A stretch of 36,933 nucleotides of DNA, taken from NCBI GenBank assembly GCA_009774395.1, contig VSNQ01000033.1:1-36933 (forward strand). The letters are read 5' to 3'. Source of the DNA: Lachnospiraceae bacterium. GTDB taxonomy: Bacteria > Bacillota > Clostridia > Lachnospirales > Lachnospiraceae. This document shows positions 17,044 to 24,204 of this stretch, piece after piece (within the stretch, counting starts at the first letter, position 1; each line of letters opens with the position of its first letter). The translations under genes and the position numbers were made by a program. The notes beneath the pieces are model-generated. The model saw only the letters and a list, made by a program, of their open reading frames with translations, did no database searches and was not told the origin of the DNA.

Positions 17044-17997
17044 TTATCCAATCCTCTGCCCAATCTGTGACACACGATTCGTAAAACTGGTATTTCGAAC
17101 AATATTCATAATCGTCGGCACTGCTCCGACTATAGTAAATAAATAAAGCATTGCTAGATTCATCATATACGCATCGCGATCTATCATCCCATAGGCTAAC
17201 TGCGCAGATACTGCCTGAAATCCGTCAAATACATTAAAACCCCGCACTTTTGCAAGTTCAACGCCACAGATTAAACGGTTTCCTATGTATGGCATAATTA
17301 ACATAATAATGCAGCATATCGCGATTCCGAGTTTATTGAGTCTGCCACCGAGCAGTTCAAAACCTTTTACAACGCAGACTGCCAATATAACACCGGAAAT
17401 AGACGCTACATAACCCATTTGATTAAACAGCAGCATAGATGCTATGCCAAGCAAAGCACCCAGCAGCGCACCAACAATGCCGCCAATTAAATTTCCGTTC
17501 TTTCTTTCATCAGACTGGAAACGCACTTCATTATCGCTTTTCAGCCTTGTACCGCATTCTGGGCAAAGATGCATATATGCTTTCTGTACTGCAAAACCTG
17601 TTGTCTGCACCTGGCTGCCGCAAATCTGGCAGCAGGGTGTAAATGCTCTTTCGTTTAAAAATGCCGACAGCGCATCCAAAATAAAATTAATATTGTCGCG
17701 CAGACTTTCTTGTTTTGGTGTATTCTTCGCGGTGACGGTAATTAGGCTGTCCTTCTGCACCAATCCCGACGCCGGTTTTACGCTTTTTGTAAAAAGTTTA
17801 CTTTCTTCCTTTCCGATAACACACCCCATGCTCTTTGCCGAGGTTGAAATCTGGAGCAGATACGGATAACGCTGATCAAATGCATAAATCAAATACTCAT
17901 ATCCGTTCCGCTGTCCGTAAATGCATTTGGTCGGCTCGTCATAGCCAAACCCAATGCCTGCCGCAAGCTGCCTATAATTGTCTGTAATTTTGCTCAT
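17044..17997 (-). CDS. Membrane protein with an internal zinc ribbon, unknown function
   Basis: The 317-residue protein starts with a soluble domain of about 110 residues (MSKITDNYRQLAAGIGFGYD...). A four-Cys zinc ribbon follows, CCQICGSQVQ and HLCPECGTRL at about 121-152. Then comes a membrane block of four or five helices with Gly-rich segments (GNLIGGIVGALLGALLGIAS). I do not recognise the family. Its end overlaps the region before the truncated sensor. The gene encoding a signal-anchored 91-residue protein lies 70 bp upstream on the same strand, so they may be cotranscribed. Confidence 0.7.
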   Translation of the reverse strand: MSKITDNYRQLAAGIGFGYDEPTKCIYGQRNGYEYLIYAFDQRYPYLLQISTSAKSMGCVIGKEESKLFTKSVKPASGLVQKDSLITVTAKNTPKQESLRDNINFILDALSAFLNERAFTPCCQICGSQVQTTGFAVQKAYMHLCPECGTRLKSDNEVRFQSDERKNGNLIGGIVGALLGALLGIASMLLFNQMGYVASISGVILAVCVVKGFELLGGRLNKLGIAICCIIMLIMPYIGNRLICGVELAKVRGFNVFDGFQAVSAQLAYGMIDRDAYMMNLAMLYLFTIVGAVPTIMNIVRNTSFTNRVSQIGQRIG

Positions 17998-18067
17998 TCC
18001 CGTACCTATTGCGTACTACCTCCATACGCCCCATAAAAAACTGTTAATAACCTTCCGATATTGTTGC

Positions 18068-18343
18068 CTAAATTTCGTCCACTATTGGTGCTGTCACAAC
18101 AAAAGATGCTACAACCGTAATGACTACTGCAAGGATAATCAAAAGCATACCGCCCATAATAAGAAAAGCTCCACTGCCTGCGTTATCCGCTTCTGCTGGC
18201 ACTGACTGCTCCTGATCCAATTCTGCGCTGGCTGCCTGCTGCGCTTCTGCGTGTGCAGTGTAGCTGCCCATTGAAAATGCTGAAATCAACATCCCCAAAA
18301 CCATTGCAAATAGAAACTTAAATACTTTGTTGCTTTTTTTCAT
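18068..18343 (-). CDS. Small exported, C-terminally membrane-anchored protein, unknown
   Basis: The 91-residue protein has a canonical signal peptide (MKKSNKVFKFLFAMVLGMLI... with an AHA-E cleavage site at about residues 30-33). An acidic 25-residue linker follows (ELDQEQSVPAEADNAG), and then a single TM helix, GAFLIMGGMLLIILAVVITV. The mature part is therefore little more than a membrane anchor with a short extracytoplasmic stalk. GGAG lies upstream of the ATG. The role is unknown; the neighbour downstream is the zinc-ribbon membrane protein. Confidence 0.7.
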   Translation of the reverse strand: MKKSNKVFKFLFAMVLGMLISAFSMGSYTAHAEAQQAASAELDQEQSVPAEADNAGSGAFLIMGGMLLIILAVVITVVASFVVTAPIVDEI

Positions 18344-18546
18344 TTGAAACGACTCCTTTCTCTGCTTCCGGCTTGTCCAACCGGTGTGAATGCACGATGC
18401 AAACGACTGATTTTATTGTTTCGCGCATATAAATAGTGTAACACAGAACCACAGAAAAGTGAATGTTTTTTCCCTATTCTGCACACTTACAGGGATATAT
18501 TTTTCACACTTCCAGTCATGCCGCCTCAGCGGCACAAACAATCCGT

Positions 18547-18573
18547 GAAGAATCGCTGCACTTGCGATTCTTC
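18547..18573 (-). terminator. Strong hairpin after the adaptor-like gene
   Basis: GAAGAATCGC and GCGATTCTTC (18547-18556, 18564-18573) pair perfectly around 7 bases. The hairpin lies 22 bp beyond the stop of the gene at 18595. There is no U-tract, so it may be a weak terminator or an mRNA stabiliser. A smaller hairpin, GCCGC-CTCA-GCGGC, lies next to it at about 18521. Confidence 0.45.
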
Positions 18574-18594
18574 AGTGTGAAGCTTTAGATTTTC

Positions 18595-19017
18595 TTAGTC
18601 TGCGTTTTTTGCAGGCTTAGAAAATCTCTTCACACTTTTTTCAAAACGTGCTACCAGCTTTCTGGCGTGCTCCTCATCTGACTCCTCAAGCGCCTGGATA
18701 AACTCCTTCAGCGGATCTAATGTTTCTTCATCCGCCATTGCCATAGAATGTTTCAGGCTTGTAATATAGTCAGAAATGCATTCGCTAAATTCCAAGGATA
18801 CTCTGCCATCCGGCAGCATGGAAATATTCAGGGTATAGGCAATATTTGTCCATGTGATATTCTGTGTCATAGCGCACAATTCCTTTACCCGTTTTATAAA
18901 ATGCATTCCTGCTTCTGTTCTGTCAAGTATGTCATCGAAGCACACGCCAAAGAACTCAAAATCCTCGTCTGACACGATACACTCCACTTTTAAGTCTGCT
19001 TTTTTATAGTATTTCAC
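18595..19017 (-). CDS. MecA-like adaptor domain protein (tentative)
   Basis: I start the gene at the GTG at 19017 because GGGGGAGG lies 8 bp before it; the upstream Met in the frame has no such site. The 140-residue product is acidic. Its first half (ADLKVECIVSDEDFEFFGV, then DILDRTEAGMHFIKRVKEL, then LNISMLPDGRVSLEFSE) is laid out like the N-terminal substrate-binding domain of MecA, the ClpC adaptor: beta strand, helix with the 'D' turn, beta strands ending in 'SLEFSE'. The C-terminal half is helical and lacks a second recognisable domain. Similarity is by pattern, so the ClpC link is inferred. Confidence 0.55.
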   Translation of the reverse strand: MKYYKKADLKVECIVSDEDFEFFGVCFDDILDRTEAGMHFIKRVKELCAMTQNITWTNIAYTLNISMLPDGRVSLEFSECISDYITSLKHSMAMADEETLDPLKEFIQALEESDEEHARKLVARFEKSVKRFSKPAKNAD

Positions 19018-19150
19018 GCCCTGCACCTCCCCCTGTCTGTGATGCTGCAACCATTGCACAACCGCTAATAACTCTGCCGCCGCACAATTTCACCTAGATA
19101 ATGTACTATTATCTTTTTCTATTATATGCTTATTCCATGGCGATTGCAAT

Positions 19151-19209
19151 AAAAAAAGGAAACCGTAACAATTGATTTCTCCTTCACCAGCCTATTGTTA
19201 CAGCTTCCT
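19151..19209 (-). terminator. Rho-independent terminator
   Basis: AGGAAACCGTAACAAT (19157-19172) pairs imperfectly with ATTGTTACAGCTTCCT (19194-19209). On the minus strand a run of seven T (19151-19157) follows the stem. It is placed 27 bp after the stop of the gene at 19236. Confidence 0.75.
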
Positions 19210-19235
19210 ATGGTTTTTCGTATTCATATGACGGT

Positions 19236-19631
19236 TTATGGCATTTCCTCCTCCACAAATTCTGTGTGGAACATCAGCAGGAACTCTGCCCCGTTTTTAA
19301 TCGTTAACTTCATAACTACGCCCTTGCCATCCACTGAAATCTTTGAATAAACTGTTTTCACAGTATCAAGATTCAATTGGACGGAGGTAAACATATCATC
19401 GCTTACAAGGCACATTACCCTGCCTGCCACTTTTACCTCTGAACAAATCACGGATAAAGACATATTCAACCCTGTTCCGTCCGTCACATCCTCAACCGTT
19501 GACAATGCAACCGGAATATTCCGGACATCTGCAAGCACGGTTATCAGGCTGTCAATATCCGTAACAAGCAGTAAACGGTTCCGCATCAGTTCCAAATAAT
19601 TTGTCCAATTCTGCATTCCATCTTTACTCAA
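19236..19631 (-). CDS. Conserved-looking cytoplasmic protein, unknown function
   Basis: The 131-residue protein probably starts at a TTG at 19631, with GGAGG 8 bp upstream. It has no signal or TM helix. The second half is a series of predicted beta strands (VKVAGRVMCLVSDD, VQLNLDTVKTVYSKISV, GVVMKLTIKNGAEFLLMF), consistent with a small beta barrel or PilZ-like fold, but no diagnostic motif is present. It is flanked by its own terminator and by a miniature element upstream, so it looks monocistronic. I do not recognise the family. Confidence 0.6.
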   Translation of the reverse strand: MSKDGMQNWTNYLELMRNRLLLVTDIDSLITVLADVRNIPVALSTVEDVTDGTGLNMSLSVICSEVKVAGRVMCLVSDDMFTSVQLNLDTVKTVYSKISVDGKGVVMKLTIKNGAEFLLMFHTEFVEEEMP

Positions 19632-19694
19632 TTTAATGGCCTCCTTTAAGTACTCCCCTTTTACCGAGTTTTTGCAAAATACAAGGCCTTCTAA

Positions 19695-19789
19695 ATATAC
19701 TCACGAGCGATAAATTTTACCAAATCACTTAAAATAATTATGCTCGTGAGTCGGCGTTATTGGCAAATTTAAGTGCTCACCAGTATAAA
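19695..19789 (-). repeat. Stem-loop miniature element, subfamily 2, copy D
   Basis: The roughly 95 bp unit is bounded by ATATACT and AGTATAA, with an internal perfect 10 bp inverted repeat, ACTCACGAGC/GCTCGTGAGT. A second copy lies at 22692-22784. Read on the minus strand, its first 40 bp resemble the subfamily 1 elements at 21362, 33190 and 34420. It sits between the RluA gene and the start of the gene at 19631. Confidence 0.7.
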
Positions 19790-19894
19790 TTGTAACTGAA
19801 TAAAACTGTGACTGAAGTATTTTGTACTATTATTATACTTGTTTGTGAAAAATGTGTCAACTCCTAGTACGTGTTCATTATTGTCAGATTATTA

Positions 19895-20599
19895 TTAAAT
19901 TATTTTCACTTTTTCAATTTTAGAACAAATATTCCATTTCTGTGGAAAATCAATGCAAAAATTTAAAATCTCACCTGTACGCGGATGCACAAGTGAAAGT
20001 TTATCTGCAATCAGTGCAGTATATTCCAGCCCCATGCATTCTGCAAGCGCATTTGCACTGCTTGTGCCATACTTCCTATCTCCTAGCAGCGGCATTCCTG
20101 CGGCTGCCATCTGCACTCGAATCTGATGATGCCGTCCGGTAAATAATTCCACCTCTACCAATGAAAAGCCCTTCTGTGGAAACGCTTGACAAAGCTGCCA
20201 GCGAAGTTCTGCCTTTTTTGCCCCTTTGGTTTCCTTGGCAACAATACGCGATAAATTTGTGCGGCTGTCTTTCCATAGATAATCACTGCATACACCGCTA
20301 TTTTCACTTGGAATGCCTGCAACAAGCGCCGCATAACGTTTCGTTACTTTTCCATTTTGAAGAGCAAGACTTAACGCTTTCGTAGTCGCCGCATTCTTGG
20401 CAAATACAAGAAGTCCCTCTACCGGCTGATCCAAACGGTGCACAACACCAATATAGGTGTCCTGCCCTTTGCGTTTCCTTTCGTTTCTTAACTGGGAAAC
20501 AATATCCGCCTGCCCAATACGCGCCGATTCCGTAGCGATTCCAGCAGGTTTATGCACGACAAGCAACGCATCATCTTCGTACAATATCATTTTATCCAT
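19895..20599 (-). CDS. RluA-family RNA pseudouridine synthase
   Basis: The 234-residue enzyme converts specific uridines of rRNA or tRNA to pseudouridine. The catalytic motif VVHRLDQPVEGLLVFAKN is present, with the Asp nucleophile at about residue 57, and so is the ELFTGRHHQIRVQ motif near residue 150 and the GDRKYG loop near 175. There is no N-terminal S4 domain, as in the short RluA/RluC-like subgroup. The target site cannot be assigned. It follows the response regulator gene by 54 bp on the same strand, so it may be read from that transcript. Confidence 0.92.
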   Translation of the reverse strand: MDKMILYEDDALLVVHKPAGIATESARIGQADIVSQLRNERKRKGQDTYIGVVHRLDQPVEGLLVFAKNAATTKALSLALQNGKVTKRYAALVAGIPSENSGVCSDYLWKDSRTNLSRIVAKETKGAKKAELRWQLCQAFPQKGFSLVEVELFTGRHHQIRVQMAAAGMPLLGDRKYGTSSANALAECMGLEYTALIADKLSLVHPRTGEILNFCIDFPQKWNICSKIEKVKII

Positions 20600-20653
20600 T
20601 TTCGCTGTTCCTATGCCTTTGAAAAAATTCCTAATTCTAACAAGGTTTCAATA

Positions 20654-21343
20654 TTATAATTTAAAACGATATCCAACACCCCAGATTGTTTCAATATATT
20701 GTGGCTTTGAGGTATCTGTTTCAATTTTTTCACGAATTTTCTTAATATGCACGGTAACAGTTGCAATATCGCCGATGGAATCCATATCCCATATTTCTCG
20801 AAAAATCTCCTCCTTTGTATACACATGGTTGGGATTTTCGGCAAGAAATGTCAAAAGGTCAAATTCCTTGGTGGTAAATGTTTTCTCCACACCGTCAACA
20901 AATACTCTGCGCGCCGTTTTATCAATGCGGATTCCGCGGATTTCCACAATATCATTTTCTTTCGCCAAACTGCCAACCAGCCTATTATAACGCGCCATAT
21001 GCGCCTTAACACGCGCCACCAGCTCACTTGGGCTAAACGGTTTTGTCAGGTAATCATCTGCGCCCAAACCAAGACCTCTAATTTTGTCGATATCATCCTT
21101 TTTGGCAGATACCATTAGTATCGGCACATTTTTGTCCTCACGAATGCGTTTACAGATTTCAAAACCGTCAATGCCCGGAAGCATTAAATCCAAAATAATC
21201 AAATCAAAATTTTCTGCCAGTGCCGTCGCAAGTCCCGTGTCCCCGCTATTTTCGATAATTACCTCAAAATCATTTAACTCCAGATAATCTTTCTCCAACT
21301 CTGCAATCGCTTCTTCGTCTTCAACAATTAATATTCTGCTCAT
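20654..21343 (-). CDS. OmpR/PhoB-type response regulator
   Basis: The 229-residue regulator has a receiver domain with the acidic pair in VEDEEA, the phosphoacceptor Asp-52 in LILDLMLPGIDG, the Thr/Ser switch in LMVSAKKD and Lys in LTKPFSPSEL. A C-terminal winged helix follows with the trans_reg_C pattern FTTKEFDLLTFLAENP and TVTVHIKKIREKIE, ending in IWGVGYRF. I use the ATG at 21343, preceded by GGAAAGGA. The kinase gene is upstream on the same strand, separated by a miniature element (21362-21468). The signal and regulon are unknown. Confidence 0.93.
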   Translation of the reverse strand: MSRILIVEDEEAIAELEKDYLELNDFEVIIENSGDTGLATALAENFDLIILDLMLPGIDGFEICKRIREDKNVPILMVSAKKDDIDKIRGLGLGADDYLTKPFSPSELVARVKAHMARYNRLVGSLAKENDIVEIRGIRIDKTARRVFVDGVEKTFTTKEFDLLTFLAENPNHVYTKEEIFREIWDMDSIGDIATVTVHIKKIREKIETDTSKPQYIETIWGVGYRFKL

Positions 21344-21361
21344 ATACAAATCCTTTCCTTA

Positions 21362-21468
21362 TTTATACTGCTTAACAGTTAAAATTTCCGAGTAACCTGA
21401 CTACATAACGCCAGCCATATACGTTTAACCAGTGCCGTACGGTAAATTCTGGCGTTATGCAGTATAAA
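21362..21468 (+). repeat. Stem-loop miniature element, subfamily 1, copy A
   Basis: The 107 bp unit has perfect 10 bp ends, TTTATACTGC and GCAGTATAAA, and an internal inverted repeat, CATAACGCCAG/CTGGCGTTATG (15 bp with one mismatch when extended to ACT/AGT). Copies B (33190-33293) and C (34420-34524) are nearly identical inside. It separates the histidine kinase gene from the regulator gene. Confidence 0.85.
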
Positions 21469-21489
21469 ATATTTATAATTTTCCTATCT

Positions 21490-22620
21490 TTATATAATGA
21501 CATCATCATTTTTTTCCGAGTATTTCCTGATTACGAAATGCATACAGGTGCCCTCTCCCTCTCGGCTGGTCGCCCAGACATAACCACCATGATCCTCAAT
21601 AATTTTTTTCACAATGCTAAGTCCGATGCCACTGCCACCCTGCAAAGAATTTCTGGAGGAATCGGTTCTGTAAAAGCGCTCGAATATATTTCCAATATCC
21701 TTTGCAGCGATACCTTTACCATTGTCTTCAATTTCAATCTTTACCGACTCTGTTTCGTCAAGAATACGAATATCAATTTCACCGTTGTCATGCCCCATAT
21801 ATTTAACACTGTTGCTGATAATGTTATTAATTACCTTTTTTAGCTGTTCTGGATCTGCGACAATACAAGTATCCGCCGACACAAGATTCGTATAGTTTAG
21901 ATGGATATTTTTCTGCTCAAGGTCAAGCCCGACCTCTTCAATACAGTCCGAAAAATAATCGGATATATTTAATATATGAAAGTGATATGGAATTTTGTTG
22001 GAATCAATGCCGGAGTACGTTGTCAGTTCATTGATTAGCACATCCATATCATTTGCCTTGTTGTAAATGGTTTTAATGTATTTATCCATCTTTTCGGGAG
22101 TATCCGCTACGCCGTCCATAATGCCCTCCACGTATCCTTTAATCGAGGTAATCGGCGTCTTTAAATCATGCGAAATATTGCTGACAAGTTCTTTCGACTT
22201 TTTCTCATTCTCGAACTTTTCTTCCGCATTTTCTTTTAACTGCAGGCGCATCTGTTCATAGTTGCCATAAAGCTGCCCAATCTCACTTTCCCCTGCTCCG
22301 GAAAGTCTGTAATCAAAATCACCTCCCGCAATACGCTGCATTGCATAGCTTAGTTCCTTAATGGGTCTATAAATATCATTGTTTACCCACATCGTAATAA
22401 TCGCGCTGGTCAAAATTAAAATCACGATCATTGCGATTGCCAGAAAACTTAGAAAACGCTTATTGATTATTGCGCCCAGCATAATATCCTCTTTCGTCAA
22501 TTCATGCAGAATATCAATATTCTCATGATATCCGAATCCAAGGAACGCAGCAATGGCAAAAATCAGCGGCACTAAGATTATGGTCAGGAACAGAACCATC
22601 ATTTTGTTTTTCAGTTTCAT
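21490..22620 (-). CDS. Membrane sensor histidine kinase (HAMP-HisKA-HATPase)
   Basis: The 376-residue kinase begins at the ATG at 22620 (GGAA 7 bp upstream). It has two TM helices (about 7-28 and 60-82) around a short roughly 30-residue extracytoplasmic loop, and a HAMP linker with RPIKELSYAMQRIAGGDFDYRL. The HisKA box is ELVSNISHDLKTPITSIKGY, and the HATPase domain has NNIISNSVKY (N box), IEDNGKGI (G1), a FERFYR-type F box and GSGIGLSIVKKI (G2). The tiny sensory loop is like intramembrane-sensing or VanS-type kinases that detect cell-envelope stress. Its partner is the regulator downstream. Confidence 0.93.
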   Translation of the reverse strand: MKLKNKMMVLFLTIILVPLIFAIAAFLGFGYHENIDILHELTKEDIMLGAIINKRFLSFLAIAMIVILILTSAIITMWVNNDIYRPIKELSYAMQRIAGGDFDYRLSGAGESEIGQLYGNYEQMRLQLKENAEEKFENEKKSKELVSNISHDLKTPITSIKGYVEGIMDGVADTPEKMDKYIKTIYNKANDMDVLINELTTYSGIDSNKIPYHFHILNISDYFSDCIEEVGLDLEQKNIHLNYTNLVSADTCIVADPEQLKKVINNIISNSVKYMGHDNGEIDIRILDETESVKIEIEDNGKGIAAKDIGNIFERFYRTDSSRNSLQGGSGIGLSIVKKIIEDHGGYVWATSREGEGTCMHFVIRKYSEKNDDVII

Positions 22621-22691
22621 GCCTTGATTCCTTTCTAACTGTACTGTTCTAATCATACTGTTTGAAATATACGATTTTTTCCGCCTTTTTC

Positions 22692-22784
22692 ATACGCACG
22701 AGCGACAGATTTTACCAGATTATTCAAGGTAATTACACTCGTGAGTCAGTGTGATTGGCAAATTTAAGTGCCCACCAGTATATA
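22692..22784 (-). repeat. Stem-loop miniature element, subfamily 2, copy E
   Basis: A degenerate second copy of the 19695-19789 element. It shares GATTTTACCA-like and TTGGCAAATTTAAGTG blocks and the ACCAGTATA end. Its internal stem, CGCACGAG/CTCGTGAG, carries one mismatch. It lies upstream of the histidine kinase gene. Confidence 0.65.
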
Positions 22785-22904
22785 TTATTGAGATAAGTAT
22801 ATCATACATTTCTCAGAAATATAGAGTGTTACAAGTAAATTAATTGAATTTTTATGGAATATACCATTCTATTTTATGATTTTCCTAAAATTTCCATTTC
22901 CTCA

Positions 22905-22933
22905 TTGACAAAGTACATGATCATTATTATAAT
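22905..22933 (+). promoter_or_regulatory. Consensus sigma-A promoter for perR-rbr
   Basis: TTGACA (22905-22910) and TATAAT (22928-22933) are exact consensus hexamers with a 17 bp spacer. Transcription would start near 22940, about 70 bp before the perR start. A PerR/Fur-like box overlaps the -10. Confidence 0.88.
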
Positions 22934-22950
22934 AATGATAATCATTACTA
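22927..22950 (+). promoter_or_regulatory. PerR/Fur-type operator overlapping the -10
   Basis: TTATAATAATGATAA (22927-22941) matches the PerR box TTATAATNATTATAA at 14 of 15 positions. The overlapping TGATAATCATTACTA (22936-22950) matches the Fur 7-1-7 pattern at 13 of 15. Binding here would block RNA polymerase, giving autorepression. Confidence 0.78.
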
Positions 22951-23012
22951 GTTTATTTCGTTCTGTTTTTATAGGATAGTGTATATTTTTTCGGAGAAAG
23001 GTGGGATACATA

Positions 23013-23414
23013 ATGCTTATGAAATTCAGCCGGCAAAGGGCTGCAATTCTCTCCTTTCTACAATCCCGCAAAGATCATCCTAGCGCAGAATTAGTATATG
23101 CTTATGTGAAAAAGGATTATCCGCGCATCAGCCTTGGAACAGTTTATCGCAATTTAAACCAACTTGCGGAAGCCGGCGTTATCTCGAAACTGCAGTTTGG
23201 CAGCTTGGGTATTGATCATTTTGACTACGATACAAGCCCACATCAGCATTTTGTATGCACCAAATGCGACAGTGTTATCGATCTGCCAATGGGCGATGTT
23301 TCCTATATTGATGCAGAGGCTTCTAAGCATTTTGACGGATTAATCCAAGGACATAAACTTTACTTCTGCGGCTTGTGTAAAAAGTGCCTTACGAAACAGG
23401 AAAATAAGCAGTGA
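23013..23414 (+). CDS. perR: Fur-family peroxide-sensing repressor, PerR-like
   Basis: I choose the ATG at 23013, about 7 bp after AAGGTGG; a GTG at 23001 overlaps that site. The roughly 133-residue protein has the Fur winged helix with HPSAELVYAYVKKDYPRISLGTVYRNLNQL, then the metal site GIDHFDYDTSPHQHFVC, and two CxxC pairs for structural zinc (CTKC and CGLCKKC). The pairing with a reverse rubrerythrin gene, and an operator close to the PerR consensus, favour PerR over Fur or Zur. In PerR, iron-bound His residues are oxidised by peroxide, which releases the operator. Confidence 0.85.
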   Translation: MLMKFSRQRAAILSFLQSRKDHPSAELVYAYVKKDYPRISLGTVYRNLNQLAEAGVISKLQFGSLGIDHFDYDTSPHQHFVCTKCDSVIDLPMGDVSYIDAEASKHFDGLIQGHKLYFCGLCKKCLTKQENKQ

Positions 23415-23459
23415 TGAATGGTTGTGTGAAATTCGATAATCCAAAGGAGGAATGAAATC

Positions 23460-23999
23460 ATGAAATTTGTATGTAATGTCTGCGGTTATGTTTACGAGGG
23501 CGATGCAGCACCGGAGAAGTGCCCACAGTGCGGCGCACCGGCTGAAAAATTTACTGCACAAAGCGGTGAGAGAAGCTGGGCAGCAGAACACGTAGTTGGT
23601 GTCGCACAGGGATCCAGCGAGGATATTATGGCTGATTTAAGAGCAAACTTTAACGGCGAGTGTACAGAAGTTGGAATGTATCTTGCAATGGCTAGAGTGG
23701 CTCATAGAGAAGGATATCCAGAAATTGGACTTTACTGGGAGAAGGCTGCTTGGGAAGAGGCAGAGCACGCTGCTAAATTTGCAGAACTTTTGGGTGAAGT
23801 TGTAACAGACTCTACTAAGAAGAATCTCGAAATGCGTGTCGAAGCGGAGAACGGCGCTACGGCTGGCAAGTTTGACCTTGCAAAGCGTGCAAAGGCTGCT
23901 AATCTGGATGCAATTCATGACACTGTGCATGAGATGGCTAGAGATGAAGCTAGACATGGAAAAGCATTTGAGGGCTTGTTAAAGAGATATTTTGGCTAA
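23460..23999 (+). CDS. rbr: Reverse rubrerythrin (rubredoxin domain first)
   Basis: The 179-residue protein starts with a rubredoxin-type iron site, CNVC and CPQC at Cys-5, 8, 21 and 24. A four-helix diiron domain follows, with ligand motifs NGECTEVGMYLAMARVAHRE, EEAEHAAKFAEL and EMARDEARHGKAFEGLL. In ordinary rubrerythrin the rubredoxin domain is C-terminal; this swapped order marks the clostridial reverse rubrerythrins, which reduce hydrogen peroxide using NADH-derived electrons. AAAGGAGG precedes the ATG, and the gene lies 45 bp after perR, followed by a terminator. It should be derepressed by oxygen or peroxide. Confidence 0.93.
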   Translation: MKFVCNVCGYVYEGDAAPEKCPQCGAPAEKFTAQSGERSWAAEHVVGVAQGSSEDIMADLRANFNGECTEVGMYLAMARVAHREGYPEIGLYWEKAAWEEAEHAAKFAELLGEVVTDSTKKNLEMRVEAENGATAGKFDLAKRAKAANLDAIHDTVHEMARDEARHGKAFEGLLKRYFG

Positions 24000-24024
24000 T
24001 TAGAAAACTGCATAATATCAGGCA

Positions 24025-24062
24025 AAAAAGAGGAATCAGTACGTACACTTATTCCTCTTTTT
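24025..24062 (+). terminator. Rho-independent terminator of perR-rbr
   Basis: AAAAAGAGGAAT (24025-24036) pairs with ATTCCTCTTTTT (24051-24062), a 12 bp stem with a 14-base loop ending in a T-run. The A-run on the other side means it can also stop minus-strand transcripts from the phosphatase operon. Confidence 0.88.
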
Positions 24063-24091
24063 ACCTTAGAATGCAACCCTTATACCTGTTA

Positions 24092-24181
24092 CTATCGCAG
24101 AAGCACTCTCATAGATACCCCTATTATTATCATAAGCAGCATCACTGCTAAAACCATACAGCCATATGTAATAAACAGCAT
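24092..24181 (-). CDS. 29-residue single-pass membrane peptide (candidate)
   Basis: A short frame from the ATG at 24181 encodes MLFITYGCMVLAVMLLMIII and a basic end, GVSMRVLLR: one membrane helix with a positive C-terminus. AGAGGAT lies 8 bp upstream. It is 23 bp after the stop of the sensor phosphatase gene on the same strand and ahead of the bidirectional terminator, so it would be the last gene of that operon. Such peptides often modulate membrane sensors, but function here is unknown. Confidence 0.4.
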   Translation of the reverse strand: MLFITYGCMVLAVMLLMIIIGVSMRVLLR

Positions 24182-24204
24182 TTTTAATATCCTCTTTTCC
24201 TCTC

